Below, piece by piece: positions 1 through 6,617 of a DNA stretch of 7,184 nt. The stretch's first letter is position 1. Each line of letters opens with the position of its first letter. The translations under genes and the position numbers were made by a program. This DNA comes from Spirochaetaceae bacterium (lineage in GTDB: Bacteria; Spirochaetota; Spirochaetia; Treponematales; Breznakiellaceae): NCBI GenBank assembly GCA_031284085.1, contig JAITAM010000040.1, forward strand, positions 1 to 7,184, in the 5' to 3' direction. The notes beneath the pieces are model-generated. The model searched no databases and was not told the DNA's origin. It saw nothing but the letters and a program-made list of their open reading frames with translations.

Positions 1-41
1 GGTTGATATTGGTCAACGAAACCTACGCCATGGATTGTCAT
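1..41 (-). CDS. 5' end of a minus-strand gene, possibly flagellar (partial)
   Basis: Only the first 13 codons lie in the window, reading MTIHGVGFVDQYQ from the ATG at 41-39 and running off the left edge. The start is well supported: AGAGGT at 53-48 lies six bases upstream. A sigma-28-like element (GTCGATAA at 68-61, minus strand) sits just beyond it. The pattern M-T-I-x-x-x-G-x-x-D recalls, from memory, the N-terminus of spirochaete anti-sigma-28 (FlgM-like) proteins, and sigma-28 control would fit that. Thirteen residues cannot identify a family, so this is a suggestion only. That a gene starts here is much safer than what it encodes. Confidence 0.6.
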   Translation of the reverse strand, partial: MTIHGVGFVDQYQ

Positions 42-60
42 ATTCTTACCTCTTTTCTAG

Positions 61-87
61 TTATCGACAGTCTTATATACAAGCTAA
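61..87 (-). promoter_or_regulatory. sigma-28 (FliA)-like promoter for the partial gene
   Basis: On the minus strand GTCGATAA (68-61) matches 7 of 8 bases of the sigma-28 -10 consensus GCCGATAA. Eleven bases further upstream TTAGCTTG (87-80) matches the -35 consensus TAAAGTTT at only 4 of 8. Transcription would start near 54, which just leaves room for the AGAGGT ribosome binding site. The weak -35 half keeps this tentative. An overlapping TATAAG (77-72) could be a sigma-70 -10, but no -35 is visible at the right distance. Confidence 0.4.
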
Positions 88-93
88 AGAATC

Positions 94-114
94 ATCCGGC
101 TTGTATTGCCGGAT
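94..114. repeat. perfect inverted repeat (7-bp stem, 7-nt loop)
   Basis: ATCCGGC (94-100) and GCCGGAT (108-114) are exact reverse complements around a TTGTATT loop. No T-run follows on either strand, so it does not look like a terminator. It lies about 50 bases upstream of the start of the left-edge gene, just upstream of the putative promoter. An operator or an old REP-like hairpin are both possible. Confidence 0.6.
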
Positions 115-200
115 TAAAAGGGTGAACGCTAAACTCGTATTTTCTCACGTTCATAACCTGAACTATACTAGGAGATCCAGTATTCTGTCAATTATTAAAT

Positions 201-292
201 AAGAGCTTGCGGCTGCTTTGAAAATAAAGACCTGGGGTCAGACCTCTAGTTGCTTCTGTTAGACGAAGAGTCGTACGCCGCTTTGGGATACC
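201..292 (+). repeat. dispersed repeat modules, left copy
   Basis: Two short modules recur elsewhere. AAGAGCTTGCGGCTG (201-215) matches 2291-2305 and 7155-7169 except at the seventh and eighth bases. The stretch 255-281, with core GACGAAGAG followed by CGT and CGCCGC, matches 2236-2264 with two substitutions and a two-base indel. A GGGATACC at 285-292 resembles GGATACC in the right-hand cluster (7102-7108). The modules lie in non-coding spacers and look like degenerate intergenic repeats rather than genes. Confidence 0.65.
229..245. repeat. REP-like flank of the RAYT remnant, left side
   Basis: This stretch is built from GACC/GGTC words: GACC TGG GGTC A GACC T. Its last ten bases, GGTCAGACCT (236-245), recur exactly at 547-556 on the other side of the transposase remnant. 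GGTC-A-GACC is palindromic. Similar GGGGTCAGACC words are familiar next to REP-associated transposase genes in other bacteria (recalled, not searched). Confidence 0.65.
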
Positions 293-296
293 AACC

Positions 297-542
297 TGGA
301 AGAAAATGAACCACAAGACCGGACACTTCTGAGGAGATAGGTTCTATTCGCGAGTAATAACGGACGAACAGGACTTCTGGAATGTGTATAGCTTCGACCA
401 GAACCCTGTTAAAGCAGGGCTTGTAAAAGAACCGCGTGGATGGAAGTATAGCGGAGCGTATCATCGGGAACATAGGATTACAAAGATTATCTCTTTCGTG
501 GATGACACGATTCTGAAGCCAGAACTGAAGATACTCCAATGA
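297..542 (+). pseudogene. REP-associated tyrosine transposase (RAYT, Y1 family), C-terminal remnant
   Basis: RAYTs are single-domain HUH/Y1 nucleases of the IS200-like superfamily that mobilise REP hairpins. This frame preserves the family's C-terminal signature: codons for NHKTGHF at 309-329, GDRFYSRVITDEQDFW at 333-380, NPVKAGLV at 402-425, then WKYSGAYHR, ending in TGA at 540-542. Family members typically read 'TGHfWgdRFYSrvi' here. In this copy the Trp position is TGA (330-332), consistent with a TGG to TGA change. Between FW and NPVKAGLV the spacer also looks a few residues short. Upstream of about 297 the similarity stops and a dispersed repeat begins, so the N-terminal half with its HUH motif is missing. 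It is broken and cannot make an active enzyme. The extent of the 5' end is approximate. Confidence 0.8.
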
Positions 543-546
543 ATCA

Positions 547-592
547 GGTCAGACCTGAGGTCATGTTTTCTAGACCTGAGGTCATGTTTTCT
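547..592. repeat. right REP-like flank plus 21-bp perfect tandem duplication
   Basis: GGTCAGACCT (547-556) repeats the left flank exactly. It runs into two identical 21-bp units, 551-571 and 572-592, each starting AGACCTGAGGTCATG. Each unit holds the palindrome GACCT-G-AGGTC. The pair lies just past the stop codon of the transposase remnant and belongs to the same GACC/GGTC family, so it is best read as the element's downstream REP-like end. Confidence 0.8.
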
Positions 593-697
593 CATGTCGC
601 ACCCTAGCACGGATGCAGAGATAAGAATAACCAAATTTTTTCTAAAAAAATCACCGGCTTTTGAAGCAAAAGCACGGTACAGTCTCATATAAGAGCT

Positions 698-2104
698 ATG
701 CGTACTTTACGAATATTGTTTTTATTGAACATGGTAGGAGTTCTTTATGCTGAGCCGCTTGTGTCATGGAGGGCATTGTGGGCAGGAGCTTTCACTGAAA
801 AGAACATAACAAACCGAGCCGAATTCCGCCTCCTTTTACCGTTTGACCTGACTGTGCGGGCGCAGGTTATTGATCGAAGACCGCCTTTCTTTATGGACTT
901 TAGCGCCGAAACCACCGCCTTCTCAGGCGCTCTTTACCATAAAGCTACCGGTTCAAGGCTTTTATACGGTGCCTTGGACGAATGGGGATTGCCGGCACGA
1001 CTTCGTGATCCGTGGGTAAAATCACTTCCTTTTGTGGACTATCGCAAAGCCACAGGTGCTGATCTTAAAACTGAATTCTCCGCTGCCAAGTCTTCCCAGC
1101 TTGCTCTGCACCTAAGAAGCCCTGAGATTGGCATGCCGGCGCTACACATGAAGGGCTTTTCCACTGTGTTTCTTGACGGCGATATGGATCCGCTGCTGAC
1201 CGGCGGGCTTGATATACTGTTTTCCAAACGCTCAAGTCTAACGGTAGAAGGTTTATACAAAGGCAAAACCCTAGCCGAACGTCCGGCGCGTGCGTGGTTT
1301 TCTGAACTAATGCCATTACCGGAACGGGATTTTCGTATTTATGCTTTGGGTGCGGCTTTCGAGAATCCCTTTCTTGCCTTTGCAGCGGATTGGGCTTATT
1401 CAGAAGCTTTTGCCTTTGGGAAGGACAGCTACGCAAATATCGGTATCCGTATCGGCAACAGACCGTGGCGCTTATCCTTTTCAGTAGACGGTGCAGGGCC
1501 TCGCTATGTAGGCATCGATGGTAATGCGACCGGCGCAGGCTTTAGAGCAGGCGCCCGTTTTGAGTATTACGGAAGGTATTCTGAGTCGCTGCGCCTGAGT
1601 ACCGCCTTACGCAGCGCCGGCATTGCGCAGCCTTTTGAGCGCAGTTCCACTCAAATTTACTACCGCTTCCCCGCAAAAAAAGGCTCCCTTCACCTTTCAC
1701 GTATTTCCTTTGAGGGCAGCCGGAATGCCGCCGATTTAGCTGCTGTACAGGACCGGTATCAGAGCGCACTGACTTTTACATGGGGGAGTTTGCACCTTGG
1801 TTTGTCCGGCAGGCTTGTAAGCATAGCGGCGTCTGAAGCATTACCGATTCCTTTCCCCATACCGGATGCCTCTTTTGCCTTTGACTCTGCCAAAGTAGCC
1901 TGTGAAATAGGCTATACAAAGGGAAAGTTTCAAGCTGCGTTAAAAGCAGCCGCTACCATTGACGAAAAAGAGGAGATACAGTGGGAGCCGGCGCTTTCAA
2001 CGGCTATAAGGCTCGGACCCGGCAAGATAAGTGCTGCACTGAGTTTCGAGGATTTCCCCGGTAAGTTCAGTTATACCATTTCTTGGCGGCTGGACAAAGA
2101 TTAA
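698..2104 (+). CDS. exported beta-rich protein, probable outer-membrane protein (unrecognised)
   Basis: I do not recognise this 468-residue protein. Residues 1-18 form a signal peptide (MRTLRILFLLNMVGVLYA, cleavage likely before Glu19) with no lipobox cysteine, so signal peptidase I should process it. The mature part has no long hydrophobic helix. From about residue 215 onward it is made of short alternating strands rich in aromatic residues and glycine, and it ends in a strand closing FSYTISWRLDKD. That is typical of an outer-membrane beta-barrel, so a surface or porin-like role is inferred. An N-terminal segment around Tyr90-Trp106 (YGALDEWGLPARLRDPW) looks like a conserved soluble motif. 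ATG698 is the only reasonable start: a TGA in this frame lies at 662-664, and Met12 would destroy the signal peptide. AAGAG (691-695) is a weak ribosome binding site, only two bases away. No T-rich terminator follows. The gene stands alone, 276 bases before the BMP gene. Confidence 0.85.
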   Translation: MRTLRILFLLNMVGVLYAEPLVSWRALWAGAFTEKNITNRAEFRLLLPFDLTVRAQVIDRRPPFFMDFSAETTAFSGALYHKATGSRLLYGALDEWGLPARLRDPWVKSLPFVDYRKATGADLKTEFSAAKSSQLALHLRSPEIGMPALHMKGFSTVFLDGDMDPLLTGGLDILFSKRSSLTVEGLYKGKTLAERPARAWFSELMPLPERDFRIYALGAAFENPFLAFAADWAYSEAFAFGKDSYANIGIRIGNRPWRLSFSVDGAGPRYVGIDGNATGAGFRAGARFEYYGRYSESLRLSTALRSAGIAQPFERSSTQIYYRFPAKKGSLHLSRISFEGSRNAADLAAVQDRYQSALTFTWGSLHLGLSGRLVSIAASEALPIPFPIPDASFAFDSAKVACEIGYTKGKFQAALKAAATIDEKEEIQWEPALSTAIRLGPGKISAALSFEDFPGKFSYTISWRLDKD

Positions 2105-2160
2105 CACGCCAGCTCGCCAGCGGGTTTCAATGTTCCGGCATTGTATCGGGAACGGCACAT

Positions 2161-2305
2161 GGCTTTTTGCCTACAGGCCACAGATAGGGGGCAGGGGTTT
2201 GCGACGACTATCGCAAAGTCTTTAGAACAGGCCGTATCTGTTATAGACGAAGAGCCGTGCGCCGCCCCTGAAACAATACCGAAGCTTAGAAAGAGCCTGC
2301 GGCTG
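2161..2305 (+). repeat. dispersed repeat cluster in the spacer before the BMP gene
   Basis: This spacer is assembled from pieces found elsewhere. GGCTTTTTGCCTACAGGC (2161-2178) is the exact reverse complement of 7025-7042. The stretch 2236-2264 resembles 255-281. AGCTTAGAAAGAG (2283-2295) recurs at 7118-7130, and AAGAGCCTGCGGCTG (2291-2305) resembles 201-215 and 7155-7169. A perfect 7-bp hairpin, TTTGCGA/TCGCAAA (2198-2217), sits inside. The region is open in the frame of the downstream gene but is better explained as non-coding repeat. Confidence 0.7.
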
Positions 2306-2316
2306 TGTTTTTGCGC

Positions 2317-2345
2317 TTGTTTCTATTTCTATCTTTTGATATACT
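2317..2345 (+). promoter_or_regulatory. sigma-70-type promoter of the BMP-family gene
   Basis: TTGTTT (2317-2322) and TATACT (2340-2345) are separated by exactly 17 bases. Each matches its consensus hexamer (TTGACA, TATAAT) well enough for a good vegetative promoter. Initiation near 2352 would give a leader of about 29 bases, leaving no room for a riboswitch. It also shows that translation cannot start at the upstream in-frame codons. Confidence 0.65.
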
Positions 2346-2367
2346 CTCTTGTTAAGAACAATCAAAT

Positions 2368-2373
2368 GGAGGA
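2368..2373 (+). promoter_or_regulatory. ribosome binding site fixing the BMP gene start
   Basis: GGAGGA lies seven bases before ATG2381 and is a near-perfect Shine-Dalgarno sequence. It selects ATG2381 over the in-frame upstream codons, which would add 80 residues encoded by repeat DNA. Confidence 0.85.
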
Positions 2374-2380
2374 TTTTTTT

Positions 2381-3496
2381 ATGAAGAGATTTATTCTGAG
2401 TGTTTTACTCTGTAGCCTTACGGTTGTGGCGGCATTCGGTCGGGGACAGCAGAGTGGCAGCGGCTCGACTTCAGGCACGGGTATAACCATTCGGCTTCTG
2501 ACCGATGCAACAGGTATTGATGATAAATCATTCAATGCGGCTGCATGGCGCGGGATTTTGGAATTTTACGGCGATACATGGCAAAACCCAAGTCAGCGAG
2601 GAACTGCCTACGACGTGCTGACTGCCCAAACGCAGGATATGTACATTCCGAATATCAAACAAGTAACGGATGAAGGGTATGATCTTATCACAGTAACCGG
2701 TTTTACCTTTGCCGATGCGCTTGCCGAAGTGGCTAAAGCCAATCCGCAACAGAAGTATCAAATCGTTGATGTTGACTGGGTCAAGCTTTCTAATGTCTTA
2801 GGTGTTTTGTTTGCCGAGCATGAAGGTTCATACCTTGTTGGAGCTGCGGCTGCACTCAAAGCAAAAGCTGACGGTATAGCCAATCCTCGCTTTGGTTTTA
2901 TCGGAGGTATTCCCGGATCAACCATCACCAAGTTTGAAATAGGTTTTATCCAGGGTGTATTGTCTATCCTTCCTAATGCTGGGATCGTTGATTACTATGT
3001 CAACAGTTGGGGCGAGCCGGCGCTTGCCAAAACACAAGCTAAGAACTGGTATGATACCGGTATTTATGCGATTTATTCTGCAGCCGGTGGAAGTGGCAAC
3101 GGCACCATAGCTCAGGCTAAAGAGTACCGAGTTGCCGGCAGGAATGTATGGGCAATTGGCGTTGACTCAGACCAGCATGAAGAGGGGCAGTACAATCCCG
3201 CTGATCCAACTCAGTCTGCGGTACTTACTTCCATGCTCAAGCGTGTTGAGACAAGCCTTTTATACGGCTTGAACGCAATTAAAAACAACACTTTCCGAGG
3301 TGAAGTCATTACTCTCGATCTCAAAGCCGATGGTGTTGGTTATTCCAGAACCAATCCGGCGCTGACTGCCGATATTACTCAGCAGCTCGATCAGATTAAA
3401 CAAGATATTACTTCCGGAAAGATTAAAGTTGCCTCTACTTATGCACAGGCAAAGCAGCTCCCCGGTTTCCCGCAGGATTTGAAAGCACAGGACTAG
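2381..3496 (+). CDS. BMP/PnrA (TmpC)-family nucleoside-binding periplasmic protein
   Basis: This 371-residue protein belongs to the Bmp family (PF02608), whose spirochaete members PnrA/TmpC and BmpA-D bind purine nucleosides for ABC-type import. Family motifs are clear: DDKSFN (47-52), a Rossmann-like two-lobe fold, GFIGG with nearby PGSTITKFEIGF, AAGGSGNG (234-241), GVDSDQ (260-265) and SMLKRVETSLLYG. Residues 1-20 are an export signal followed by a Ser/Gly-rich linker (about 22-34) typical of tethered binding proteins. Surprisingly there is no good lipobox. The only cysteine there, Cys11 after VLL, comes after just ten residues and has Leu at -1, so processing by signal peptidase I after AAFG or VAA is more likely. 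No permease or ATPase genes are adjacent. It is a single-gene unit with its own promoter, ribosome binding site and terminator. The ligand is inferred from the family only. Confidence 0.93.
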   Translation: MKRFILSVLLCSLTVVAAFGRGQQSGSGSTSGTGITIRLLTDATGIDDKSFNAAAWRGILEFYGDTWQNPSQRGTAYDVLTAQTQDMYIPNIKQVTDEGYDLITVTGFTFADALAEVAKANPQQKYQIVDVDWVKLSNVLGVLFAEHEGSYLVGAAAALKAKADGIANPRFGFIGGIPGSTITKFEIGFIQGVLSILPNAGIVDYYVNSWGEPALAKTQAKNWYDTGIYAIYSAAGGSGNGTIAQAKEYRVAGRNVWAIGVDSDQHEEGQYNPADPTQSAVLTSMLKRVETSLLYGLNAIKNNTFRGEVITLDLKADGVGYSRTNPALTADITQQLDQIKQDITSGKIKVASTYAQAKQLPGFPQDLKAQD

Positions 3497-3519
3497 ATTT
3501 AGCAGAACTGTTTAGATTG

Positions 3520-3560
3520 AAAGGATAGAGGGGACACACTATGTCCCTTCTATCCTTTTT
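3520..3560 (+). terminator. Rho-independent terminator of the BMP-family gene
   Basis: The arms 3520-3536 and 3542-3558 form a 17-bp stem with a single G-U pair around a 5-base loop (CACTA). A T-rich tail begins in the right arm and continues to 3560. It begins 23 bases after the stop codon and should end transcription efficiently. Confidence 0.93.
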
Positions 3561-3812
3561 CTATTAAGAGAGCAGCGAAAACACTGTGTATTTTAAGAAA
3601 TAAAGTTGGAAGAAGATTTTATCTTTCATCTTACATGATCCTGGCAAGTATATACGCAGGTATTAGTCGATTGAAGGTTGTTGTTGAATAACATTATAGT
3701 ATATCTTGCTGTTTTACCAGATGAATTCTACCAAAGAGCCGGCGCCAAAGAAATAGCGTAAAAGTAATGAATATGATGAATAATCGCATCAATGCTTCCG
3801 GTGCCATACCGG
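3561..3812. other. non-coding spacer between convergent genes
   Basis: AT-rich DNA between the terminator and the repeats downstream of lspA. No gene with a usable start was found. A 26-codon open stretch (3681-3761) from a TTG has no ribosome binding site. A short hairpin, TCCGGT/ACCGGA (3797-3813), touches the first 23-bp unit. No T-run follows it on the minus strand, so it is a poor candidate for the lspA terminator. Confidence 0.5.
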
Positions 3813-3859
3813 AGTGTGATACCTACACTGCCTAGAGTGTGCCGACTACACTGAAAACC
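3813..3859 (+). repeat. two units of the 23-bp AGTGT-N7-ACAC repeat, downstream of lspA
   Basis: Units 3813-3835 (23 bp) and 3836-3859 (24 bp) both have AGTGT at 1-5 and ACACT from position 13. That is the register and orientation of the large array at 6618-6904. The flanking bases differ from the right-hand units, so these are related but diverged copies. Degenerate traces (CACTAGGTGT, 3866-3875) continue into the last codons of lspA. Confidence 0.75.
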
Positions 3860-3867
3860 GTGCCGCA

Positions 3868-4383
3868 CTAGGTGTCGACCTTTCTGGCACGGCTGCTCTC
3901 AAGCCCTTCAAACACAAGCAGCACAATACAGCCGAATGTTACCGAAAGGTCTGCAACGTTTAAGATGCCAGTCCGCAGGTTCCCTATCCCTACATTGATG
4001 AAGTCTATCACCCTGAATTCATTGAAGAGCCTGTCCGCTAGATTGCCTATCCCGCCGCCGATGATGCAGCTTATGATTGCTACGCGGTAGACTTTGCCTT
4101 CTCGGAACATCAGATGCAAAATACCGATGATACATATAATTATTGGTATAATAAGAAGGAGCAGGTACTTTACATACACATTCCAGTCTGTTCCCATACT
4201 TAGGAATGCACCCGTATTCTCTGCATACCGAAAGATTAAGAGATCGTTCAATAACCGTATCGGCTCCCTACCCGACAAGTATTTTAGGGCGAGCTGCTTC
4301 GTTATCCTATCAAGAGAATAATTTGCAAGAAATATTACTGCCGTCATAATAATGAAGCGCCCTCTGCCTTGTAGTAATTTCAT
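3868..4383 (-). CDS. lspA: lipoprotein signal peptidase (signal peptidase II)
   Basis: LspA is an inner-membrane aspartyl protease that cuts prolipoproteins before the lipidated cysteine. From ATG4383 the protein has 171 residues (family about 160), with four hydrophobic segments near 10-24, 70-92, 100-115 and 148-160. Diagnostic motifs are present: LDRITK with Asp25, ENTGAF with Asn56, GGGIGNLADR (109-118), VIDFI with Asp127 and LNVADL with Asp145. Asp127 and Asp145 are the expected catalytic pair. The start is uncertain. ATG4383 has only a weak TTAGG ahead; ATG4347 would give 159 residues with AGAGGG 12 bases upstream; an in-frame TTG at 4464 would give 198. I chose 4383 because it leaves a normal positively charged N-terminus before the first membrane helix. 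The gene follows the helicase by 90 bases on the same strand and is probably cotranscribed. Confidence 0.92.
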   Translation of the reverse strand: MKLLQGRGRFIIMTAVIFLANYSLDRITKQLALKYLSGREPIRLLNDLLIFRYAENTGAFLSMGTDWNVYVKYLLLLIIPIIICIIGILHLMFREGKVYRVAIISCIIGGGIGNLADRLFNEFRVIDFINVGIGNLRTGILNVADLSVTFGCIVLLVFEGLESSRARKVDT

Positions 4384-4473
4384 GCCTAAAGCATACCATA
4401 GTCTCTCCAAAAAAGAAAGTAGCACGATGCCCTTGTGCAAGCCAAAGCCTGAGCCCCCTTCCAAAAAGACGGC

Positions 4474-6492
4474 TCACTTAAACCCTTTGGGCGCACGGCC
4501 TATGATCCGCAGCGCCGTTTTGTCTATTTCACGCAGGAAAATGCTCGGATACACGTCCATAGTCCACCCATAAAGCCGCCGCTCGGCGCACGAAGTCAAG
4601 TAGAGTTCGTCTTTGGCACGGGTAGCGCCCACGTAAAAGAGCCGCCGCTCCTCTTCAAGCGCCTCTCCGAACTTACTCTCGCGGGGGAATAGGCCCTGCT
4701 CAACCCCAGTTATTACTACCTTCTTGAACTCCTGACCCTTAGTGTTGTGCAGCGTGATAAACGTAACCCTGTCAGGCGATTCCTCGTCGTCATTCTGCTC
4801 ACCACGAGAACGATCTATCTCGGCGTTCTCTAAGAATTCCGCCAGCCCGTTCAGTGTCGCCGGGTATAAACTCATAGCATTTGCCAATTCCTGTAGGTTG
4901 GCGACCCGCTGTGTGCCTGAAACCTCGTCTTGACTCTTATGATAGGTGAATAGGCCGCTGAGCATAATCAGGCTGACCGCACAAAGCGAAAGCCCCTCCC
5001 CCGCAATAATGCCTTGTTCGATGCCGTAGGTACTGTGTTTTATCGCTTGGTCTGCAAGCTGCGAGACCATAGTGCTTGCACCGTCCTTATCAAGTGTCGA
5101 AAAACTCCGGTCAAGAGCCGCCAAGAAGAGGCTAATCCCTGCCTGCGCCTTAGCGGACAGTTTTTCCCGTATCTGCCGTGAGACTGCAATGAGATTGCCG
5201 TCTTGGGCGGCCGCTTCGACAACAATCTTCTTGAGGGAAACCGCACCTATGCCGCGTGAAGGCTTGTTGATAATGCGCCGAAACGCAACCTCATCACGGG
5301 GGTTGACGAGCAAGGACAGCAGCGAGAGAGCGTCCTTTATTTCCTCCCGCTCGTAAAACCGCAGCGAGCCGACAAGCCGATAAGGGATGTTACGGCGGGA
5401 GAATTCATTTTCAAAGTGAAGCGACTGCGCATTAGTGCGGTAAAGTATAGCCCAATCAGCATAGCACCCCCCCTCTTCATAGGAACGTTTAACCAACTCC
5501 GCACAGAAGTTGGCCTCCTCCTGCTGGTTGGGGAGGAAGGCAAGAACCGGGAGGCTCCCCTCCCCCCTTTCAGCATACAAATTTTTACCGAGCCGGCTCT
5601 TGTTGTGAGCGACTACGGACGAAGCCGCCTTTAGGATGTAAGCGGTCGAGCGGTAATTGCGCTCGAGCTTTATTATCTCGGTCTCAGGGAACTGCGAGGG
5701 AAACTCAAGAATGTTCCGCACTTCAGCTCCCCTGAAATGGTAGATAGACTGATCGTCATCGCCTACAACACAGAGGTAAGAAGCGGGGTCATAAATTGCC
5801 TTGAGCAGCTCAAACTGAGCAATATTGGTGTCTTGGTATTCATCTATTAAGATGACTTCGAAGCGGGAACGGAATCCGTCTGCCATATCGGGGTTCTCAC
5901 GGAGTATATCCACCGGCATTTTGATTAAATCCCCGAAGTCGGCGTTGCCGATTCTGCGGAGTTTGTCCTCATAGCGTCTATAGAGTCTGCGGAACTCTTC
6001 CGAGCGATCAATGGCATCTAAGTCGGGATGGTCAGGTCCCATGCAGTAGTCTTTTGCCCGTGCGATTTTGTGAACCACTCCCTTGACCTCTTCTTTTGAA
6101 GCGTTGGTCATTATCGTGGCTAAGAGTGCGGCTTGGTCGTCTTCATTGTATATGACGAAGCGCTCGGAGAGGGGTGCGAACTGGGTGTGGCGGCGCAAGA
6201 ACCAAGCGCCGAACGAGTGGAAAGTTCTGAGCATAGCGCCTGCCGCACGCTCGTCAATCAAGCAGGCGCGCTCGGCCATTTCTTGTGCGGCACGGTTAGT
6301 AAAGGTAACCGCTAATATGGCTCTTGGAGGGACGTTGCACTCTCGGATGAGGTAGGCAATCTTCGTAGTGATGACCCGTGTTTTCCCTGAACCTGCGCCT
6401 GCCAGAATGAGAAGGGGGTTGCCGGTGTGCAGCACAGCTTGTTTCTGCTCAGGGTTAAGGATTTGTAGATAGGGACTTATAATGTCGTACAT
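4474..6492 (-). CDS. pcrA: UvrD/PcrA/Rep-type superfamily 1A DNA helicase
   Basis: A 672-residue 3'-5' DNA helicase that acts in repair and in clearing replication forks. All core motifs are intact: the Q motif around Asn13-Gln16, Walker A AGAGSGKT (31-38), motif Ia AVTFTNRAAQEM (61-72), Walker B DEYQD (217-221), motif III GDDDQSIYHFRGA (244-256), motif IV ERNYRST (277-283), TLHNTKGQEF (580-589) and motif VI EEERRLFYVGATRA (613-626) with arginine finger Arg625. The length is close to Rep (673); the long C-terminal tail of PcrA/UvrD (total about 720) is absent. PcrA, Rep and UvrD cannot be separated with confidence, so the symbol is provisional. Two deviations are visible: Gln587 where Leu is usual (KGLEF), and HF in place of the usual R-W/F in motif III. 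ATG6492 is the natural start, 12 residues before the Q motif, although the ribosome binding site (GAAG, one base away) is poor. Confidence 0.95.
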   Translation of the reverse strand: MYDIISPYLQILNPEQKQAVLHTGNPLLILAGAGSGKTRVITTKIAYLIRECNVPPRAILAVTFTNRAAQEMAERACLIDERAAGAMLRTFHSFGAWFLRRHTQFAPLSERFVIYNEDDQAALLATIMTNASKEEVKGVVHKIARAKDYCMGPDHPDLDAIDRSEEFRRLYRRYEDKLRRIGNADFGDLIKMPVDILRENPDMADGFRSRFEVILIDEYQDTNIAQFELLKAIYDPASYLCVVGDDDQSIYHFRGAEVRNILEFPSQFPETEIIKLERNYRSTAYILKAASSVVAHNKSRLGKNLYAERGEGSLPVLAFLPNQQEEANFCAELVKRSYEEGGCYADWAILYRTNAQSLHFENEFSRRNIPYRLVGSLRFYEREEIKDALSLLSLLVNPRDEVAFRRIINKPSRGIGAVSLKKIVVEAAAQDGNLIAVSRQIREKLSAKAQAGISLFLAALDRSFSTLDKDGASTMVSQLADQAIKHSTYGIEQGIIAGEGLSLCAVSLIMLSGLFTYHKSQDEVSGTQRVANLQELANAMSLYPATLNGLAEFLENAEIDRSRGEQNDDEESPDRVTFITLHNTKGQEFKKVVITGVEQGLFPRESKFGEALEEERRLFYVGATRAKDELYLTSCAERRLYGWTMDVYPSIFLREIDKTALRIIGRAPKGFK

Positions 6493-6617
6493 ACTTCAAG
6501 TCTACCAAATTGCACAAAAAAAGGGAAGTGCAGGCCAGCCTGTGTTAAGTTTTTGGTGCAGGCATCGGGTGCATGATAGGCACTTAATAGGTAGAAACTT
6601 GGCGGAACAGTCGCTAC
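6493..6617. other. spacer between the helicase start and the 23-bp array
   Basis: This stretch should hold the minus-strand promoter of the helicase-lspA unit. I could not find a convincing -35/-10 pair. A run of A residues (6517-6523 on the plus strand) and TTGTGC (minus strand) are present but not properly spaced with a -10. No gene was found. Confidence 0.4.

Noticed and set aside
246..688. Two minus-strand open frames of 97 and 75 codons
   Set aside because: They lie opposite the transposase remnant and repeats, lack ribosome binding sites, and the plus-strand frame carries the recognisable RAYT signature.
2141..2380. 80-codon N-terminal extension of the BMP-family gene
   Set aside because: The frame is open, but it lies in repeat DNA upstream of a good promoter (2317-2345), and ATG2381 has GGAGGA at ideal spacing followed by a proper signal peptide.
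2346..2380. Purine riboswitch before the nucleoside-binding protein gene
   Set aside because: The predicted leader is only about 29 bases, and no aptamer-like three-way junction is visible upstream.
3681..3761. 26-codon frame from TTG in the convergent spacer
   Set aside because: No ribosome binding site, no recognisable similarity, and length expected by chance.
4384..4464. 27-residue N-terminal extension of LspA from TTG4464
   Set aside because: TTG start with a weak binding site; the extra residues precede the normal N-terminus of the family. Not fully excluded, since it would place the start nine bases after the helicase stop.
5040..5634. Several frames of 68-94 codons within the helicase gene on both strands
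   Set aside because: Shadows of a conserved helicase gene whose own frame has all family motifs.
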